This document shows positions 43,601 through 55,924 of a DNA stretch of 64,000 nt, in pieces. The number at the start of each line of letters is the position of its first letter. Positions within the stretch are counted from its first letter, which is position 1. A model generated the notes under the pieces. The model saw only the letters and a program-made list of their open reading frames with translations. It was not told the origin of the DNA and did no database searches. Source of the DNA: Galaxea fascicularis (lineage: Eukaryota > Cnidaria > Anthozoa > Scleractinia > Euphylliidae); the NCBI GenBank assembly GCA_948470475.1, contig OX419347.1:17071675-17135674 (forward strand), read 5' to 3'. Both the position numbers and the translations under genes were made by a program.

Positions 43601-46600
43601 TTTCTGTGGCACAAAATAATGTTCTTTCAAAAGTTGATCTGATTAAAGTCACAAGCAGGCCATTTAATAAGGATCAAAACCTGACCAAATCTGAAAGTTT
43701 AGTCGTAAATGTTGATTTTGTCATCCAACCAGTGGTACATGCTACTAACAGCTACAGTGTACTTTTGCTGTTTCTGGCCTTGTCTATAGAAAACTGTTTC
43801 TTTGTTCCCTCTTTAGGGAGGCCAACAACGCAGTGCTCGTCCAAGGGGCCCTGCCTCTCATGAACCTCAAGGTGTAGACATGATGGGTGTGAGAGGGCCA
43901 CGGCCGCTTATGGCTCCGCGTCCTCTTATGGGAACAGAACCGTGGCAACAGATGCCAAGGGGACATATGGGAAAACCACCAAGACCACTTATGAGACCTG
44001 GTCAACCTGTGAGTACATGTATTACGTACCTCTGGATAATAATGGATTAGGTTGAGCTTGATACTGAGAATTATCTAGACCAAGCCAAAATCGGGATAAC
44101 ACAAACTGAGCGCTCAAAACTTCTCAATGTGTTGTGAAACTAAATCCAAGATATATTGTTTGCAATACAGAGTTATTTAAAACCACCTTTAGTTAGTAGT
44201 TGTGCACATTTCAGATTAAACATAGCTTTGTCCATTACAGGATGTCAAATCTTGTAACGTCTTCCTCACTATTGTTTATTTACAAAAATGTAGCCTTAGG
44301 TCAGTGACACACTTCATGGCATTACTTAGCATGTATCACTCTTTGTGTCTGTATACTGTTTAAGTGTTACAATTTCATGGCAGATTAGTATGTGTAATCA
44401 AATGGTGACGAGTGAAATTAGGGAATAATTTCACGAGTATACCATTTGATTACCTATTAATATCATGGGTGACAAATAACCCTCACAATCGTGGGTTTTT
44501 GACTTGTTTATTTTATCGAGAACTCCACGCAATGATATGTTCAAAGCATACTTTCGGCTAAAGTTCACATTTTTTTTTAATTTTTCGACAAAAAGCCCTT
44601 TGAAATCCTTCTTGCTGTTTACAAAATGTTTCAAAGTTGAGTCAACTGTCAAATCTTTGTTACATGATTCGCTATAATTCGTCATGAATGAACTGAAAAC
44701 GGCGCCGCGCCCGGGTGAACTGCGCCTAAAATCCGATCGCGGTCATCTGTGTACTTGCCTCCAAGTTAACACATTTTGAAGTATAAATTGTCGCTAAAAG
44801 TTTATTATATGGCCAAAGCAAACTGGACTAGATGAAATTCAAGCGAAAATGTGTAAAGTTAAAACTTTAAGAGCTCGTAAGCATATCCATAGCATCTTTG
44901 AACCTGGAGCGCCATCTTGACACAAAATGTTGCCATGGCAATTTTGTAATTTCACATGTGAAATTATAAATTTCGCGCCAAAATTAAGGAGTAATTTGTC
45001 ACCCATGATATTATAATAATTATAACCCCATGTGCTCAGTCAGTGAAATTATTTAAAGGACAGTCACACAATGTATGATAACCTAATTGTCAACAAAATT
45101 TGATTTTTATCACATGGCAAAATTCTTTCTTGATTAAAAACAGAAGGTACAGTAATGTTGAGTAGTAAACACAAATCATCGTAACTGTAGCTACATGTAT
45201 TTTGTAGAAAACTACTTTTAATTAATGACTTTTCAAGTGCCAGGAAGTCTCATTGTTTTAGTAATTATTCATGGAACATCCTGTTTGTGTCTTAAGGGCC
45301 CAAGACCGATGATGAGCCGAGTGCGAGGGCCCTCATCAGGTGGACCAAGAGGTGCCATGATTGGTCATGGACCCAGGCCTCTTCTGGGCAGGCCTCCAGG
45401 ACCACGACAGTTAATCAGACATCCTGCAGGTACGGTAAAAACTCCTATTCATGTGTCACACATCGATTGTGTGCTTGACTGCATTATTGAATTGCAGGTA
45501 AAATGCTTGTTGCACAATTATTTTTACATGTACATACATGTATATACAGTCATTACAAGTATTTCAGAAATGATAGTATAGAAATGAAGAATAGTAGGAA
45601 TTAACATTCAATAACTGAAAATGAAACAATATTGAGAGGTTTAAATAATAACTGACCATAACAATTATAATTGTTATTTACAGATTTATCAGTATCTAGA
45701 CTATTAGATTTAAAGCACAGAAATCCACTGCAGTTTCTGGGAGAATAAATGAAATATTTTTTTCCTGTGCATTATCAGCTCATTCCAACACTTGGGAAAT
45801 TATGTTTATTCAGGAACATTACACAAGGCACTAGTGTGCATTTTTTCTTCAAACTTCTTCTAGTGAGCAAAAATGTATGCAGAGCATTTTTTATGCCTTT
45901 GATGGGTGCATTTAGTGTGAAATTGCATCTTTATTTGCTTTGTTGTTCATCCCAGGTCCCAGGGGCTTTGTTGGTTTGGGACCTGGAGTAGGTGTTCACC
46001 CTGGTGTACGGCCAATGGCACCAAGAGGCCCAATGCAGCCTCGACCATTAATGGACTTTGGAGAGCAGCTTGATGGAACAGTGAGTGCCCCTGATCAAAT
46101 GCAGGTATTTTGTTACTTGTCTAAATTAATTATTTTGCAAGGTTTTTATATACAGGTCTGTACACAGTCATCTTGTTGGCATTTATTTTACTGAAGTCAA
46201 AGGTTTTTCTATTGAAACTTCAGTATCATGGCCCCAAATCTTTCAGGCTTTTGCATGCACTAGGAATTCACAACATGAAGGTGAAGAGAATGATACTGCA
46301 CTGTAAAAGATCGGGATCTGTTGGACCTTGACTCAGGGTCTTATGGCCCGAGTAATAATTGATCCAAGACTTTGATTCAACACTGGTGTACTGTGTAAAA
46401 CATGGCCTCTTGTTTTTCCGTCAGGTGGCTCCAGTTGGTGTTGACCCATCTCAGCAATACACAGGTGATACCATACCCAACCTGATGGGTGAACCTGTGC
46501 TGGCAGGTGGCATGCCTCCTAGTGCAGACCCAGGAATGTTTGGTCAGACTGTGCAACCAATAGCACAGCAGCAGGAGGTGTTTGTGCCCCCTGTGCAGCA

Positions 46601-49600
46601 GCCACAGGGGATGGTGATGCCAGCTCAGCCACAACCAGGACCCCAGCCAGGGCTACCTCAAATGGTGGGTCGTGAATCCAGTTGTAATGCATTCTGTTTA
46701 GTCCCTTTTCTCACCTCCGCTAACCAAAGTAACCTAGATGTTGGTAAGGCTAATGCAAGCCAGCCTGTTGTAAAGCAATGTTGTAAAATATTGTTACACT
46801 ATAAGTATGATAACATTATAACATTACAAATTATACAATCTTTGGAGTTACAGCGTGTTAGTCCAGCTGTCCTGAAGTACTGTGAAAAGATCTGTTCTTG
46901 GTTTTTTTCAACTGAATAGATACAATGTACACTGTATCACAAACAATGGCCACCAAGCACTAGCCCTTCATCAAGTTGCCAAATTAATTAAATTATATTG
47001 TATCAGTTGATAAGACCCCGCCTCTTCCCATCTAAGACACTACAGGGCTTGAGACTAATGGTAGCCAGCCAGCCACGGGTTAGTAAAAATTCTGTTTTGG
47101 CTCATAAGTTTTGCGCTTCACTAGCCATTTTGGCCAGTGAAAATGTCAGCACAAAACATGTGCACTAGCCACTGGGCTAGTAAACTGAAAAGTTAGTCTC
47201 GAGCCCTGCACTGCAGAAACGTTTTTGGAAACTACAGTTTCTGCACCTCCCTCCCCTCCCCCTCCACACACACATGCACCTGATCTATGTGGTCAATGAT
47301 GTTACTGTTTTCCCTTGCAAATAGGTGCAAGTTCAGCCTATATCAGCAGCATCGGCTGCCACATATGCTGGTGCCTCACCTGCAACAGCTCAGACACCAG
47401 CAGTAGGAATCCCACAAGCTCAGCCATCAGTTCATGTACCAACTCAGCAGCAGGTTCCTAACAATCAGGTGCTCTATGCTACGGCTCCTGCAGCTATGCC
47501 TTTACAGGGCGGGGTACCACAATTGGTGCCGCATGACCCTGCCCAGTACCAGCCGGGTGTGCGACCAGTTAATCCTGGGGTAACTCCTGCTGCTCCTGTT
47601 GCTGGTCAAACTGATATGAACACCACCCCTTATGCTGTACCTGCAATACAGGCAGTTGTAAGTTCACATGATGCTACAAAATATAATTATAGTTGAAAGA
47701 GGTTGCTTGTAGATCAAGACATCATGTCCCTTGTGAGCACTATTTGTGTATTCTCAGAACCTTTAATTGCTGATGTGGCATTGATATTGTAAGAAGAAAT
47801 TTGATTCGCTGTGTTACGAAAAAATAATTATTGCGTGACTCTCATTACTGTCTGGAAGTGTCTAGAATCTTCTGCATATTTAATTAGTGTTGTATCATCG
47901 TGATTTAGTAATTCTATTTTAAGTCGTTTGTGTATGTTGCTGTAAATAGTTTCTTATTGTAATGTTTCTTTATTTAGTCGAGTCAGAAAGTTCTAGAATC
48001 TTTTGTTGTGAAGTATATAAGCCGATCGGTGTAGCTTTAGAGTTTCTCTTAGAGTCTAAAAGTAGAGTTAAGTGAGTCTGAGAGCTGAGAGCATTTGGTG
48101 GAGGCTGTGTTTATTGAAGTGTGACAGAGGTCGTTTATACATTTGGTGGAGGCCGTGAGTATTGAAGTGTGACGGAGGTCGAGTATAATTTTACAAGCCT
48201 AGTGTGAGCTTATTGTGAAGTCTTGTGCGGAGTTCACTACTTTCGTTTGGAATAAATAACCTTGTTGCTGTTCCGATAACCCTGCGTTCTGTTTATAGTC
48301 TACAAACAACCCACTTCTCACTCATCAACACAACGAACTCGTAACACTCTGGTGAATGATGAGGCTCAAAGGATGGGCACGCCGCTTCCAGTTTGACCTT
48401 CTTTTTACACATGTACATACATGTACTAAGAAAATGGGGATTTTATTCCAAAGAGTGCCCTTCGTGGAATTTTTATTTTAATGTTACAATGTACAAACTG
48501 TATACAATCATGTACTTCTTCTTCACATGTTGATGGGACTAATGAATAATGCTTAATTTGTTGAGGAAGAGAATGTAGCAGCTTTTATACAGGGTACTAG
48601 AAAGAAAATATAAATTAATATATAATTATATTAGATTTGCAAGTGTGTTCAAAGCAGGTGGAAACTCTACCCATAAATGAATAGTAAGAATTAGAAAAGG
48701 TTGTAAAAGACTTCATTTACAAACTGTAACAGCATTTTTTATCACTGTTTATCATAGTTATGATAGATGGAGTGATCTCATTAAGATGCACTTTTTCACA
48801 CTTGTGACTCATTTACAATTCTTTGTTACACATACAGGGTGACCCAGCTGGTGTTGCAGCAGTTAGCTCTGGTTATGTTGTACTTCCTTCAGACTCAAGC
48901 CAACAAAGTGGATTTTATGCACCACAGGAAGCCCAACCATATCCTATGGTGAGGCAGTTTCTTCACATTTGCAACTGTTGCACTGTATACTTAGTACAGA
49001 ACCCCAGATATTGGAAACACTCTGCCACCTTCAACTGTATCCTGTTTCCTTTGGGTTTGCTCGTTGTTTTTCAGTTATTTACTAAAGTCCAAGCAGTGAT
49101 AGCAACTATTCGTAATCTTTTCCATCAAATGTAGCTTCTGGATCAAACTGGTCGTGAAACTAAAAGAAAAAACCCTGTAGGATGACAAATGTGTTGTGAT
49201 GTTCAACTCTCTAAGCTGGCCGCTGAGTGAGAAATTTGGGAAATGGATTGAAGGGAAAAAAGGGCGTAAGAGGCATTTTGGCAACTTGCTTTTGTTTCCT
49301 GCATTTTTGACAAAATTCATGTGGTGATTCATCAAATTATAGGCTTTAGGCCAAGATGTCAGTCTGTAGGCCAAGGTTTTGTGAATTTAGAGAAATTTTA
49401 ATTTTAATTCACTTTTTGTTACAGCCCCCGGCTTATCAATTAGGACAATACATGTATTTCACACTTTTGTCAGGGCTGAAGGGGTTACCACAAGTTTGAC
49501 TTTATTGTAGTTGAGAAAGCCCTTGGACTACAAGGGACTGGAAATTCACTACAGAAATACTAACAAATGACTAGGAAAGGACAAATTTCAAGGTTACATG

Positions 49601-52051
49601 TAGTGGTCATTTATTATTGCAGCCCCAGTACACCATAGCAGGACAGACTGCTGTTCCACAGCCATTAGTCCAGTTACCAGTGGGGGTGCAACAAGGCACT
49701 GTAATGCCGACTCAAGTGCCAGCATCTCAACCGTCTGCTGTTCCCATGGTAACCCCACAGGCGGCACAGTACCAGTGGTATCAACAAGTGGCCCCTGCTA
49801 TTGGCACTGCTCCAGTGTCCACCCCACAGCTTACACAAAACCCTCCTTTGCAAGGTACATTGTATGATTTAAAAAACTGTTTGGTGTCAAGGTAACACAT
49901 TCTGTAAACTTGACAATTAGGTTAACCTTGAAGTTAAATTTTACTTACAGTACATACAGTATTTCTGTACAGGTCTTTGTAAATTTATGGCAGGTAATCT
50001 AGTGGCAAAGTTGTAATAAAACATGATAGAAGCTCGCTTGTAGCAAAAGAAAGGTCATAGTTGTTAAATAAACCCAAGATTTCATGTACAATATACTCAT
50101 GTATGTTTTTGTGCTACTGTAATTATGTTATAGTACTAGTTAGGAACACTGTTATGCACTGGACAAAAGGTTAAACAACCATAATTTAACAGGAAATCAG
50201 TTGCCACAAGGAGAGATAGCAATGTCCTCCCAGCCTGTTGCTACAGCTCAGTCTGGAAGCATCTATGGCCAGTACCAGCAACCTCAGCTGTACCAGCCCC
50301 AGGCAGGCACAGCTCCGGGGGCAGAACCTATGGTCTACTATCAACAGCCCCAGGTATGGTGTGATGTTTAGTATATGGAGTGAAATTTCTTCTGAAAGGA
50401 GAGTTGCTCTTTGAGCGAAAAAGTTGCCGATTTTTGTTTAAGACTATTTCAGTTACATACATGTAGTCACATGGTAACTGATTTAATTTCAACATTTGGC
50501 TTCTTGGCAAGTGCATGTAGTGTTTTCATTGTACATAACCCCTTTTTCTATAGTAGTCATGATTGTTAAGTTTATCTACTCAGGTAAATTGTCGTTGTTA
50601 TTGTTGTTCATGTTGATGTACACATTTATGAAGGTGAGAGGGTAGAAAATGTAAGTTGATGCTACGCTCACTTCTACACGTAGTAGGCTTAACTGTTCAT
50701 AAATATTGTGCATACATGGGGAGAGCAGGGTTGGCGCAGTGGTGAGAGCACTCGCCTCCCACCAATGTGGCCGAGGTTCGATTCCTGGATTCAATGTCAT
50801 ATGTGGGTTGAGTTTATTGTTGGTTCTCTACTCTGCTCTGAGAGGTTTTTCTCCTGGTACTCCGGTTTTCCCCTCTCCCCAAAAACCAACACTTCCAAAT
50901 TCTAATTCGATTCGGATGCAGGACCTCCCTGAAAACCACTTCACGGTGAGTGGAGCTTCCTGGGTAAATATCATTGATTTATTTATATTTATTTATTTAC
51001 ATGTATGTAATTTATTAGAAAGTATTATAATACTATGTAGGTACAACAGCAACAGCAGCAGCAGCAGCAGGCAAGCATGTACCCTGGAATGATGGAAACA
51101 GTCCCAGCAGCTGCTCCTCAGACTTACCCATCAATAGCTGTAGTATCTGGCAGTGAACATGCTGTTTTTCCCAGTGCCAGTGTTGCACCACAACATTCTG
51201 CTCCACCAGTTGTGTACAACAGTTCACAACCAGCACAACTAGTGAGTATATATGCTGTATCTGCAGTTGATTTAACATAGTTGTGAAAGGCCACTGTACA
51301 CTGTAGCTTTCGTTGTAAACTTATGAACATAAAATTTTACTTCTTCAAGGAAACCATTGATCATTGGCACAAAGGCTTTTACCCTTTCTTGAAAGTGATA
51401 ACATGTACATGTGATTTCTCCACACAGTGTCAATGCAGGAACGTGTAGACATGTCTTACAGAGAATAATGAAAATGATCACCAAAGAACAATGTCTTGAT
51501 GATTAAACAGATTCTGTCCACTGGATCCATAGCAAATGCATAGAGAACAACGAGGAGATTAATTTTAGTATTTTGATATCAGTGCTGAAAGGGTTAACTT
51601 AGCTATCAGATTCCATACCATTCTCCTGCCAATTTTTACAAAGGTCTTTACAAATTTCTTGCTGTACTTTGCAAAGCCATTAATAACTTTGCGATTTTAA
51701 AAGATATATTCCCCCAACATCACTATTATACTGATATTAAGGTGCTCTTTTCAGCAGTGTCGATAAAGTTTTGTTACATGGCCAATGTCAAAAGTTAAAA
51801 CAAAATTGGAAAGGTTTACTCTAAAATGTACGCACAGAATGCACGTACATGTACCGTGATAGTAGCAGATGCTGTCCTGAAATTTTATTCTTTTTTCTAA
51901 ATATTAAATGTGGTCATAATATTGTGTTAAGGTGGCGCCAGGTGGTCCTCCACAGATAGGTCAAAAAAGATCAGCAGACGGAGATGCCATGCCGTATGGA
52001 CAGCAAGGACAACCCACTTACTTTGATGCCAATAAGCGTCTGCGATACTAA
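40663..52051 (+). CDS. RAVER1: RAVER-like protein (PTB-binding ribonucleoprotein), complete, 14 exons
   Basis: Exons: 40663-40782, 41737-41800, 42290-42768, 43405-43587, 43817-44008, 45297-45429, 45956-46104 (or -46080), 46425-46664, 47325-47657, 48838-48948, 49623-49854, 50193-50353, 51041-51241, 51932-52051; about 905 residues. RAVER proteins bind PTB and assist splicing repression. Three consecutive RRMs are visible: RRWIVVTNIPDGVDVE onward; SLLFVGNLPFEFTEEQF with SKGYGFVDY; and KTLFVDRLPRDFT with SRGFAFVDY and HIRVAYGTPGRTGASI. The last is close to the vertebrate RAVER pattern. A Pro/Gly/Arg-rich region with PRPLM repeats follows, then a long Pro/Gln/Val tail with a polyQ run. The end (GQKRSADGDAMPYG, ANKRLRY) contains basic clusters like the RAVER C terminus. 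An NF45/PSPC-like protein was considered but fits less well. Confidence 0.88.
41502..41541. repeat. Perfect short hairpin in RAVER-like intron 1
   Basis: ACCCTAATTATTCATG and CATGAATAATTAGGGGT are inverted around the 3-base loop ACC, an arm of about 15 bases. It is probably a MITE core remnant. Confidence 0.8.
43061..43241. mobile_element. Short pogo/Tigger-like element
   Basis: The left end CAGTAGAACCCTACGATACG pairs with the right end GGTTCCACTG, followed by TA. Internal repeats of GGTCCAA/ACAACCA appear on both arms. There is no transposase. The CAGTNGAACC terminus is shared with the larger element at 27475-27880. Confidence 0.7.
44393..44453. repeat. 61-bp palindrome abutting a TIR element
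   Basis: GTAATCAAATGGT, then ACGAGTGAAATTA, mirrors TAATTTCACGAGTATACC and ATTTGATTAC with a 5-base loop. It lies directly left of the element at 44457-45013 and is probably a separate nested insertion or part of its target. Confidence 0.75.
44457..45013. mobile_element. 557-bp terminal-inverted-repeat element, non-autonomous
   Basis: The left end TAATATCATGGGTGACAAAT and right end ATTTGTCACCCATGATATTA are inverted over about 20 bases. The interior contains a GC-rich CGGCGCCGCGCCCGGG patch and no transposase. The superfamily is undetermined. It occupies an intron of the RAVER-like gene. Confidence 0.8.
47043..47210. mobile_element. hAT-like MITE
   Basis: The termini CAGGGCTTGAGACTAA and TTAGTCTCGAGCCCTG are inverted with one mismatch. 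The CAGGG end is typical of hAT elements. Sub-terminal TAGCCA/GGCTAG words are also inverted. The putative 8-bp target duplication is imperfect. Confidence 0.65.
47812..48346 (+). mobile_element. Solo LTR in a RAVER-like intron
   Basis: It begins TGTTACGA and ends TCGTAACA, an 8-base inverted terminus of TG...CA type. Flanking pentamers CGCTG and CTCTG match at 4 of 5 bases. Inside are a TATATAAG box near 48015 and AATAAA near 48252 in the right order for promoter and polyadenylation. Two ~48-bp direct repeats starting CATTTGGTGGAGGC lie between them. No internal retroviral coding sequence adjoins it. Confidence 0.75.
50724..50985 (+). mobile_element. tRNA-derived SINE, most complete copy of the second family
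   Basis: The head has TTGGCGCAGTGGTGAGAGCA (A box) and GAGGTTCGATTCC (B box). The body then runs TTTATTGTTGGTTCTC, TTTTCCCCTCTCCCC, ATGCAGGACCTCCCTG and GAGCTTCCTGGGTAAATATC. It lies in the intron before the polyQ exon of the RAVER-like gene. Confidence 0.85.
51044..51070 (+). repeat. Coding CAG/CAA repeat (polyglutamine)
   Basis: Nine consecutive Gln codons, mostly CAG, open the thirteenth exon of the RAVER-like gene directly after the acceptor. Confidence 0.9.
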
Positions 52052-53100
52052 AGGCCAGCATGTTTGGAGTGGTGATGTGACTAATTATCCTTCATAACCA
52101 TATGGTCATAGTCCATGTATCGAGTCTTCATGTGAAGTAGTATTGACATATTATGAGTTTGAATATATTTAGTACATACTGTTTTTATTTTTTTTTTTTA
52201 TATGAAAGCAGGTCGAGTATTGATTAGTAAGCATAATTATGCTAACTCATGACTCATGCACTATTAAATTCCAAAGTTTTTAGAGCTTCCCCTCCTTTAT
52301 TTGAATGTTGAGTAGCTCTTGGTTTTTAAGTGGCGCGTCCACCCCTTATTGTTCGTTCCTTGTGTCATTAATATTTTCTCAATCAACACAAAGAAGTGTC
52401 TGCAGAGCAGAAAGATTTTGATTCATAAAAACCAAAAATCTGCATCATTACTGAATGTAAATTTTACGTCATATGTAAATTTTACGTCACATAATTTTAC
52501 TCTCAGTGAAGAATGACACACTAATCTAGCTTTTAATATCTTGTGGAAAGATAACTTTAAGTTTTGGTAATTGTTAAAGTTACGTTATAGTACACTTGAC
52601 AAAATTACTCGATTCTGGTTTGTCAAGAGCAGTACAGTTTATCTCAAATTGTACTCCTGGAGTACCTTTAATCTTTAATAAATATACTCCTAAAACAGCA
52701 TGACTATACTAGGAGTTTCCACGGTAACAACTCATGAGCTCAGCGAAACGAGGCAAATCTGAAGATTTTGATGGTTTAGATCGGACCAAGAGTAAACGGA
52801 AGTTGCAATTCTCGGGAATGAATTGTTTGCGCATAATTAGTAGAATATGCGATAAATTTAGTGAGCTCATACACTCGTCGTTTTGTAGAGTGAACCTAGA
52901 GTAAGAGTCAATGACCTTATCGTACAATTTCTTATTAATACGTACTCGTGATTTTTTGTATCGCTCGTACATATTAATCACGTGTTGTACTGGAGGTCGT
53001 GCTATTTCCCATACTAATTAAACTAGCATTGTTTTGGTTGGGCAAGTTCTCATATGAACAGTAGGCTTCCAGCTGATAACCCTTCGGATATAAGAGCGGT
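52052..53100. other. 3' UTR of RAVER-like gene and adjacent intergenic DNA
   Basis: A T homopolymer lies near 52180, a direct repeat of GTAAATTTTACGTCA at 52455-52490, and an AATAAA at about 52676 is a candidate polyadenylation signal. There is no further gene. Confidence 0.45.
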
Positions 53101-53345
53101 TTTCATTTGAGTGTCAAAACCAAACCAGTTACTTCAGCCAATCACAACAAGCCGAAAAATGCAATGTGCCAATCAGAAGTTGAAGCAATTGCACGTAACC
53201 GGTGTAAAGCGCGGGCACGTTCAAGCCGCGATTGGTTTTGGCTTTTCATTGGCTGAGAAAGTGGGGTTTTACCGGCCAATCACAGAGCGAAGCAATGCAA
53301 ACCGAATCAATCGCAATATACTATCGACACTCAACTGGAAACAGC
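53101..53345. promoter_or_regulatory. Cluster of CCAAT boxes in both orientations
   Basis: CCAATCACAAC, CCAATCAGA, GATTGGTTT, CATTGGCTG and CCAATCACAGAG occur within about 150 bases, along with a GCGCGGGC patch. No obvious gene starts here, so it may be a promoter-bearing repeat relic. Similar CCAAT-type boxes also occur near 5551. Confidence 0.35.
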
Positions 53346-53429
53346 TTTATCAATACAAATGTGCCATTGCTTCCCTTCATATTCAGATATTGAATGCCCT
53401 TAGGTTAAATCCCACCATTACTATGTGAA

Positions 53430-54870
53430 CAGTTCATGTACTTTGAAAACGTCTCTAAATGTACGTTTTTTCCACTTCAATTTGTTTCCTTATTATAAGT
53501 TGTTTTAGATACTATACAAAATAATGCAACCTATCAAATCGCATACTGCAGTCATGGCCTCGCGTAAAGGTTATATAGTCTTTGTTATCCTTTGCCCGTT
53601 GAAAAGGTTCCAATTATATATTTCTGTTGGCCATGTGATGGAGCTGTCTTCTATCGAGTGTTTGGAAACAAAACTCGGCAGTGCGACCAAACTTTAATGC
53701 AAACAACATGGTTGACTGTAACTGCATATATTGGTCAAGTCAGTCCACTGCATAAGAGTTCGTTATAATATGTCATAAAAGTTTCATCTGATGGGTTATT
53801 GTAGTGGATTCGTCATGATATACTGAGATGTGTTACAAGCTTAACGTTTCACTTAAGGTATACTGTTCATGTAACATGTCCGTTACAGGAAAAAGAAAGA
53901 GAGAGAAGAGAGAGAGAGCTTTAATTTTAAACATGATTATACTGAGAAAGATTTTTGTGTGCGTATAGTGCTCAGTAATGTATTTGCATGTTGTTCACAT
54001 GCGTGGTTTTAGACCTACATGGAGTTCTTTCCAAATGACTAAACAATAAAATCATGTGACTGTACATGTTGAGCATTTACTTATTAAAACAGTAGAAAGA
54101 TACCTCTTTCCATGAGGTCATGATAACTGGTTTAATTCTTTAGAATAATACTTGATTTCTCATGGAGTAAAGACGGAGATAACACTGGAAGGCCCCGACT
54201 TAATAAAGCGATACACACTCTATTGGCATAGGAGAGTTTCATGTTTAGTTCTAGGTTTCATGTGCGGGTTCCGGTATCCATACATAATGTGATGAGTGAG
54301 TACATAAAGTTATTTGCTTGTAGCACACTGAGGTTTCATCTGATCTCTCATTAGTTCCGTAATCCTACTTTATTGGGTCATGTACAGTAGTTGTTAATCA
54401 AGTCCTTAAAGCTGCATTACGAATCTTAAATTGTATCGGAGGAAACAGTTTTACCATCATCGGGGCTAACTGTACGCCAATAAAAAAAATAGTACCTGCC
54501 ACACTTTTTGTTTTTTTCGCGAGGAAAGATTTTTTTAATTGTTCTCAAGAACTCACCGTATTCCCATGCATCAAGATTTCTGTTGAAAAGACCCCGCTAT
54601 TGATCGGAGCACCCACTACTGTCTTTTGGAAAGCTTTTGTTCCATGGTTTAGCTCTTAACAAGAGTCTTCCATGTGCCCTCTCCATTTGGCTTGGTTTCC
54701 ATAGAAACAAGTGACATCAGCAGTCAACCACTCCTTTGTACCCCAACCTCGTTCCCACGTAAACCTCGTTCTCACGTAAAAAAAAAAAAGAGAGATCTTG
54801 GTAATTCCTTCTTGTTATCCGAAAGCGCCAAGGTTTGTTCTGTCCTGTTTTCTTATCTTCTCAAACAACG
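53430..54870. other. Intergenic DNA without a recognised gene
   Basis: This is AT-rich sequence with a GA-rich microsatellite at about 53888-53920. Nothing else can be supported. Confidence 0.4.
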
Positions 54871-54879
54871 GTAGGAGAA

Positions 54880-55055
54880 TAGGCCATTTCCGAGTTCATG
54901 TCTTCGTCCTCTTCAAAGCGAGTCTAAGTGCGAAGTCTTTGTTATGAAAATTAGTTTTCATTCATATGTAAAGTAGAACTAATTACCATCACAAAAACTT
55001 CGCACTTAGACTCGCTTTGAAGAGGAGGCAGACATGAACTCGGAAATGGCCTATT
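54880..55055. mobile_element. MITE with ~57-bp inverted arms
   Basis: The left arm contains ATAGGCCATTTCCGAGTTC and CTTCAAAGCGAGTCTAAG. The right arm carries their reverse complements CTTAGACTCGCTTTGAAG and GAACTCGGAAATGGCCTAT. The loop is about 55 bases. Arms are nearly perfect, which suggests recent activity. Confidence 0.85.
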
Positions 55056-55924
55056 GTTTTCATAAGCTACGTAAAGGTCAAGGAGGGGGGCTGGGTTGAT
55101 ACTATGCAAGTTAGATCCATGTGATAGCTCATTGTAAGAGTTGCTGCTTTGCAAAGCTGCATCGTAATTGCTTGGACAGTGTCAAAGCGAAGCACCATGT
55201 ATCAAGACGTTCTTTATATGCAAGCGTGCCCCCAAATCCGCACAAACCTAATAAAATTTCTCTTATTTTCCTGTTATTTTTTTAATTGATTTTTCAGTGT
55301 TTTATGTTTTTCAGCAGGTTTATTTTGTTTTCCAGGGGTTGATCATACCGTACAATAACGGTTTCTTTCTCCCCCAGTTCCTCCTCCAAAACTGTAAGAT
55401 AAAAGAGCTACTCGGCATAAATACAAACATCCTTTCTAACAGCTTAACTGAGTGCAAACACATGAACTCTTAGGATCATGACATCTCAGCTTTGTCCTGC
55501 ACTGCTGTAATATCCGTGATTTCAGTCCACTGCAGCATAAATCTTGCTCCTTCCGATTCCCAGGGAGGAGGTCCTGTCTTAAACAGTTTGCATTCATATA
55601 GCTCCTTTAAACATTTGAACGGAAGATAATTATAATCCCCAAGTCTTTGAAGGTGAGGCCTCTGTACGTTTGTATGTTCTTCCAGACCCGATGCTTTTTT
55701 CCCCAGTTATTTTTTAAGACGGGCTACGTTGCAGGTAGACTACGAGGTTCCCAGGAATAATAACGGATCTCTCAAGCTCAAACGTCAAGTGGCTTTTTGT
55801 GCTCATACCCCCTTCTTATTCCAAGAGCCTTCGTTCCCCTTGACCAGCGGTTGTAAAGCCGACTCTGACTGTTCCGCGAGGAGGTAGGAGAACAGAGTAC
55901 CATGTTTTAGACCTGCTTATATAA

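Noticed and set aside
54674..54874. Short + strand ORF before the MITE
   Set aside because: It contains an A homopolymer, has no family similarity and no splice context.
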